Source: Paraburkholderia aromaticivorans
GTDB taxonomy: Bacteria; Pseudomonadota; Gammaproteobacteria; Burkholderiales; Burkholderiaceae
Reading direction: 5' to 3'
Assembly: GCF_012689525.1 (NCBI RefSeq)
Contig: NZ_CP051514.1
Location: 744,001-808,000 of the forward strand
Length of the DNA stretch: 64,000 nucleotides
The number at the start of each line of letters is the position of its first letter. Positions within the stretch are counted from its first letter, which is position 1. Shown here in pieces: positions 63,527 to 64,000 of this stretch. The notes beneath the pieces were generated by a model. It was not told the origin of the DNA and ran no database searches. It saw only the letters and a program-made list of their open reading frames with translations. A program made the translations under genes and the position numbers.

Positions 63527-64000
63527 CTAGAACTTGTGCTGAATGCCCGCCGATAAAGCCAGTTGCCTGTCGGTCGACGAAGGCGTGAGATAACCGAGCT
63601 GCGCAACGGCGCGATGGCCGAGCGAATCGACGCCGCTCGCGTGCTGGAAGGCCGCGGTCACGTACAGATCGGTTCGCTTGGACAACGAATACCCTGACGC
63701 GAGGTTGAACTGCGTGTATTTTGCGCCGCCCGAGTCGTTGACATTGCCGCCCGCCGTGTAATCGATACCGGCGCCAAAGCGCAGCGCTGGCGTGGCCTGA
63801 TAGCGCACGCTCGCGCTGAACGTGCTGAGGTTCGTCGAGCCGCTGTAGCTCAGTCGATTAAGCGTCGAACCGGCGCCCGCGTTGAAGTCGCGGTACTGCG
63901 TGTTCGTATAGGCCACGCCGAGAATCGCCGAGCCGACTGTATACGTCACGGCGACGGCGGCAGTTTGCTGGGACGTCGCCGAAGCGAATCCCGCGATCGA
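63527..64000 (-). CDS. Gram-negative porin, C-terminal part, incomplete at window edge
   Basis: At least 157 codons lie in the window and the frame stays open to the right edge (SIAGFASATSQQTAAVAVTY TVGSAILGVAYTNTQY). Alternating strands, SGYSLSKRTDLYVTAAFQHA SG, and the terminal GIQHKF with C-terminal Phe mark a Burkholderia-type trimeric porin. It is a different gene from the porin at 5164. The 5' end is outside the window. Confidence 0.9.
   Translation of the reverse strand, partial: SIAGFASATSQQTAAVAVTYTVGSAILGVAYTNTQYRDFNAGAGSTLNRLSYSGSTNLSTFSASVRYQATPALRFGAGIDYTAGGNVNDSGGAKYTQFNLASGYSLSKRTDLYVTAAFQHASGVDSLGHRAVAQLGYLTPSSTDRQLALSAGIQHKF

Overview
The window looks like part of a large, IS-rich accessory replicon (megaplasmid, secondary chromosome or genomic island) of a Burkholderia-type betaproteobacterium (Burkholderia, Paraburkholderia, Caballeronia or Cupriavidus). 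The signs are high GC with G/C-ending codons, two DUF4148-type secreted proteins, Burkholderia-style porins, SemiSWEET and DoxX genes, a KfrA-like plasmid protein at the left edge, and IS6, IS256, IS110, ISL3, IS630, IS701, IS5 and IS3 elements plus a group II intron. No rRNA, tRNA, CRISPR array or replication origin was seen.

Positions 1-1,690 hold a broken kfrA-like gene with a small downstream partner, and a decayed tyrosine recombinase. Positions 2,368-24,511 hold the most interesting part: two diverged versions of one catabolic module. Module 1 (2.4-13.6 kb) has a FixJ-type response regulator, NCS1 permease, porin, NTF2/SnoaL-fold protein, a ~115-residue protein, a Rieske oxygenase alpha subunit, a zinc-ribbon-containing acetamidase/formamidase, a soluble PAS histidine kinase, a Rieske ferredoxin, a ferredoxin reductase and a SemiSWEET. 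Module 2 (14.9-24.5 kb) repeats nine of these, lacks the porin and SemiSWEET, and has a different gene order. A 16-bp motif TAAG-N10-TA, matching the known FixJ site, lies upstream of most operons in both modules, so each looks like a two-component regulon. I infer that the substrate is nitrogen-containing, imported by the NCS1 permease, oxidised by the Rieske system and cleaved at a C-N bond by the amidase. Its identity is unknown.

Positions 24.6-31.5 kb hold a muconate cycloisomerase-like gene cut by an IS6 element, a LysR/Tat-sulfatase pair bracketed by IS6 copies, a broken serine recombinase, a candidate small RNA terminator and a DUF4148 gene. Positions 31.9-35.4 kb hold a group II intron that abuts the end of a degenerate IS701. 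Positions 35.5-39.4 kb hold a LysR regulator divergent from a four-gene operon (NADP-binding reductase and esterase, both frameshifted; DoxX; luciferase-like monooxygenase).

Positions 39.8-56.4 kb are an IS graveyard. It has two apparently identical IS256 copies with perfect 9-bp target duplications, a three-level nest (ISL3 within IS110 within IS6), and an IS256 within an IS6 next to a CitE-like remnant. Between these lie an intact DODA-type dioxygenase, a methyltransferase, a GlxA-type regulator, small proteins and a MITE-like inverted repeat. Positions 56.4-64 kb hold panC-panD, an MFS transporter, three copies of a palindromic operator, decayed IS630 and IS3 elements, and the end of a second porin.

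Many genes carry a single indel or stop. Some (10.3, 36.8, 37.3 kb) lie in otherwise clean genes and could be sequencing errors.
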